From the NCBI GenBank assembly GCA_037447655.1, contig JBBHKE010002713.1:62001-126000 (forward strand): a DNA stretch of 64,000 bases. Direction: 5' to 3'. This DNA comes from Zygnema cylindricum. Taxonomy: Eukaryota > Streptophyta > Zygnematophyceae > Zygnematales > Zygnemataceae. Positions 61,736 through 64,000 of this stretch are shown in pieces. Positions within the stretch are counted from its first letter, which is position 1. Each line of letters starts with the position of its first letter. The notes under the pieces are model-generated. The model was given only the letters and a program-made list of their open reading frames with translations. It had not been told where the DNA came from and did no database searches. The position numbers were made by a program, and so were the translations under genes.

Positions 61736-62364
61736 TTAGACGATTAAATTTCAATTTTGCGGCTAAGTGCTCACACCGTGGAGCTCAGGTAACGACAAAA
61801 AGTGACTGTCTGCAACCATTTTATTTACATGTGGTCGCCGCAGCTTTGGTACCGTGAACGCTCGCCGGCCGTGTGAATTGCTAATTTTATTATGACGGTC
61901 GACGTTCGCAAGCGCGGCAAAATTTTAAGCGGTTGAAACAATGTTATGAAAGTCAAAGATGTTCAACCGATTGACCGTCAAATTTATACTCAACGGTACT
62001 TTATTTGTACCGATATGTACTTCAAACGTATATTTTTTGACAAAATGACGTAAGTGACTGTGCGCAACCAAAACAGTCACTGTCATGATCAATTCCCTTT
62101 ATATTTTGTGATCATATTGAACAATACAGTACGTGCTATGAAAAATACACTGCATGCTGTCCGGATTGCCGCGTCAGGGAACTGTGTCCGGCAAAGATGT
62201 TTCAGTTGGCGACCAAAATGTTAACGTAATGTTTCATAGCGATAAACGTTGCAGCCTGCAAAAAAAAGTCGAGTACGTAAGGTAAATGCGAAATTAATCG
62301 AGCGCAAAGGACGTCGATCGGACGGCTCAGATTGAATCTTCAATAGTCTTATGGTGGGAGGACA

Positions 62365-62857
62365 CTACACCGTGAATTGCTATTAGCGTAATAAAAAATA
62401 TAGCGTAATGAAACAATTAGCGTACTTTACGGTAAATTGTGTTTTTCGGGTACACCATGATACTAATTTATCATGTACTCTAATTTGTAAACTGCTTTGT
62501 AAAAAATTCCGGCACATAATATGTCCACACTAAAACATGTAAATGTACGAAATTGTTCAAATCGTACGCCGTCGCGTTTTCTTGACATCTGCGTATGCCA
62601 TAAAATATTTACTCAATTATATATTATTATATTTTCTGTACTTTCAAATTCAAAAATGTACGAAATAGTACAAATCTGGCAGTCCGTACACCACACTATT
62701 TAAAAGGACACTAAATTACTGTTATGAAGCGCATTGAGCGGGGTACCTCAAATAACGTGCAAAAACATTTAGCGTACTTTATTCTATTTGAGAATTTGCC
62801 CCAAAAAAAGGGGTACCCCAATTAGCGTCATGTACGCTAATAGCGATTCACGGTGTA
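62365..62857 (-). mobile_element. TA-target MITE, family F2, copy 2
   Basis: About 493 bp, reverse complement of 19102-19592, ending directly at an F1 element. Confidence 0.8.
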
Positions 62858-63610
62858 CACCGAGAATCGTTATTAGTGTCAAAGCTTAAATAGTGTTGAA
62901 GAAAATTTACCGTAATTGATGATAATTAAGAATTTGATTTTTTTCAAAAAAAAGGTGTATTCTAATTTCGGCGTTTATGCTAATTTGGGAACAGCAAAAA
63001 TGGAGTATTCTTCGTACGATTATGTACATTACAGTACACCGTCGATCGTATTTAGCGTGTTTAACACTAATTCGGTGCCTCTAAATTTTGACCGTTGAAC
63101 CTTAAATAGAGTAGATGACTCTATTTAAGGACGTGGGCCATAATCTGCCACGTCTCCCGGCACTGAATTAGAATTAATGACGCTAATTTTTTCTTTGCTC
63201 TAATAATTTCTACACGCTAAATACGATCGACGGTGTAGTATATGCATCCGTACAAAATATTAGAAATCGTACGCCGTCACGAATTTAAAATATCCGTACA
63301 TGCTATACATATTTACATGTTAGACTAATTCTGTTTTTTTTAGCACACGTTCCTTTGCGTGCGCGTCTGATTTAATTCATTTTTTGTAAATTTTCACTTG
63401 AAATGGTACAGCTATGTACGGTCTGACATCGATCGTACACCATACTATTTATATTTTTTTGTACTTTCGGGCTTTACTTTATTTTGTATGGTACTGTACG
63501 TTAATTAACGTCAAGGAAAAATTAAAATCATGTATCCTATTTGAGGAAAATAATCAAAATTTTAAGAACCCAAATTAGTGACTTTGACACTAATAACGAT
63601 TCGCGGTGTA
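62856..63610 (-). mobile_element. TA-target MITE, family F1, full length, with nested F5
   Basis: Ends TACACCGAGAATCG and CGATTCGCGGTGTA. Interrupted at 63032-63238 by an F5 MITE; without it the length is about 548 bp, as for 18557-19100. Confidence 0.82.
63032..63238 (+). mobile_element. TA-target MITE, family F5, copy 3, nested in F1
   Basis: 207 bp between CAGTACACCGTCGATCG and CGATCGACGGTGTAG, flanked by TA; the uninterrupted F1 copy at about 745 shows the TA-containing empty site. Confidence 0.85.
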
Positions 63611-63783
63611 CAGTAATTACAGTCCTAATCCTAAGTAGAAGACGCGAGAGAAAAACCGAAAAAAGAGAAAAAACAGTGTAAAAAGAGAAATTCAATAACA
63701 AATAAAAAAATAATAGCATTTGAAGGAGATAGAAAAGGCATCAAAGACACTCTAGTTCGAGGATACTCTACTGCTCTCCAGCC

Positions 63784-63795
63784 ATGGTTGACAAG
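63784..63795 (+). CDS. Possible first coding exon of a gene leaving the window
   Basis: ATGGTTGACAAG followed by GTATAG, a plausible short first exon with donor, preceded by an AT-rich leader free of the TIR repeats that end at 63610. The only support is the start context (CCATGG) and donor; the rest of the gene would be beyond 64000. Confidence 0.22.
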
Positions 63796-64000
63796 GTATA
63801 GTATCTCTCTTTTTGTCCTTTCCTTCCATGCTTCCGGTTTTCCCCCTTTTTTTTTCTTTGTAAGGTTTGTACATTTAATGGAGGCGGAAAAGTATTTGGA
63901 AGAGGGAGACGGAGAGGGAGAGGGAGCTTATAGCTTTGGACATTCGGTGGAGAGAAAAGCCTACAAGTGTCTTCTGAAGCTTCCGAAGCTTCTGTTTCCT

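Larger units (their letters stand above)
59719..62097 (+). mobile_element. Long-TIR element X2 with exact 8-bp target duplication
   Basis: 2379 bp from GGGAATTG to CAATTCCC, flanked by TTTATATT at 59711-59718 and 62098-62105. Arms: 59719-about 60122 and about 60945-62097 (the latter carrying a GGGT element). Interior has a tandem duplication (60120-60250 and 60600-60730), a CATAGTTC MITE and an F7 MITE. X2 landed 3 bp beyond the right end of X1. Confidence 0.88.

Overview
The window is nuclear DNA of a eukaryote, most likely an alga of the green lineage. All recognisable genes except two small ones are split by GT-AG introns. One gene encodes a secreted protein with a Ser-Pro4 rod between two globular domains, an architecture typical of green-algal hydroxyproline-rich wall proteins. 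The sequence is AT-rich, gene-poor and full of microsatellites and short non-autonomous DNA transposons. I cannot name the species. A 10-base N run (13992-14001) marks an assembly gap.

Layout. 2857-10299 (-): 14-exon GH1 beta-glucosidase gene whose introns are packed with polypyrimidine tracts. 10.3-19.8 kb: repeats only, including a 1.1 kb direct duplication and many terminal-inverted-repeat (TIR) elements. 19874-23068 (+): 6-exon histidine-phosphatase (phosphoglycerate-mutase-like) gene. 23.1-28.2 kb: repeats, including a hAT-type element with a perfect 8-bp target duplication. 28291-28575 (+): small one-exon gene with an internal duplication and a myristoylation-type N terminus. 30.5-36.8 kb: an inverted, head-to-head duplication of a hydroxyproline-rich glycoprotein gene, one copy full length (+) and one truncated but open (-), separated by a foldback unit. 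39.7 kb: tRNA-Asp(GTC) beside a decayed partial copy. 40882-47346 (-): 7-exon gene for a signal-anchored coiled-coil protein with an acidic tail. 48-63.7 kb: almost wholly mobile DNA, including two adjacent long-TIR elements (55602-59707 and 59719-62097), each with a perfect 8-bp target duplication and each carrying nested younger elements. 63784: possible first exon of a gene leaving the window.

Three of the spliced genes need a one-base correction in at least one exon to stay in frame (three sites in the GH1 gene, one in the glycoprotein gene, one inferred in the coiled-coil gene). After correction each coding sequence closes exactly. This suggests residual assembly indels rather than decay. 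The genes do not form one pathway; the strongest biological signal is the layered transposon archaeology and the duplicated wall-protein locus. No complete transposase, reverse transcriptase, rRNA or CRISPR array was seen.
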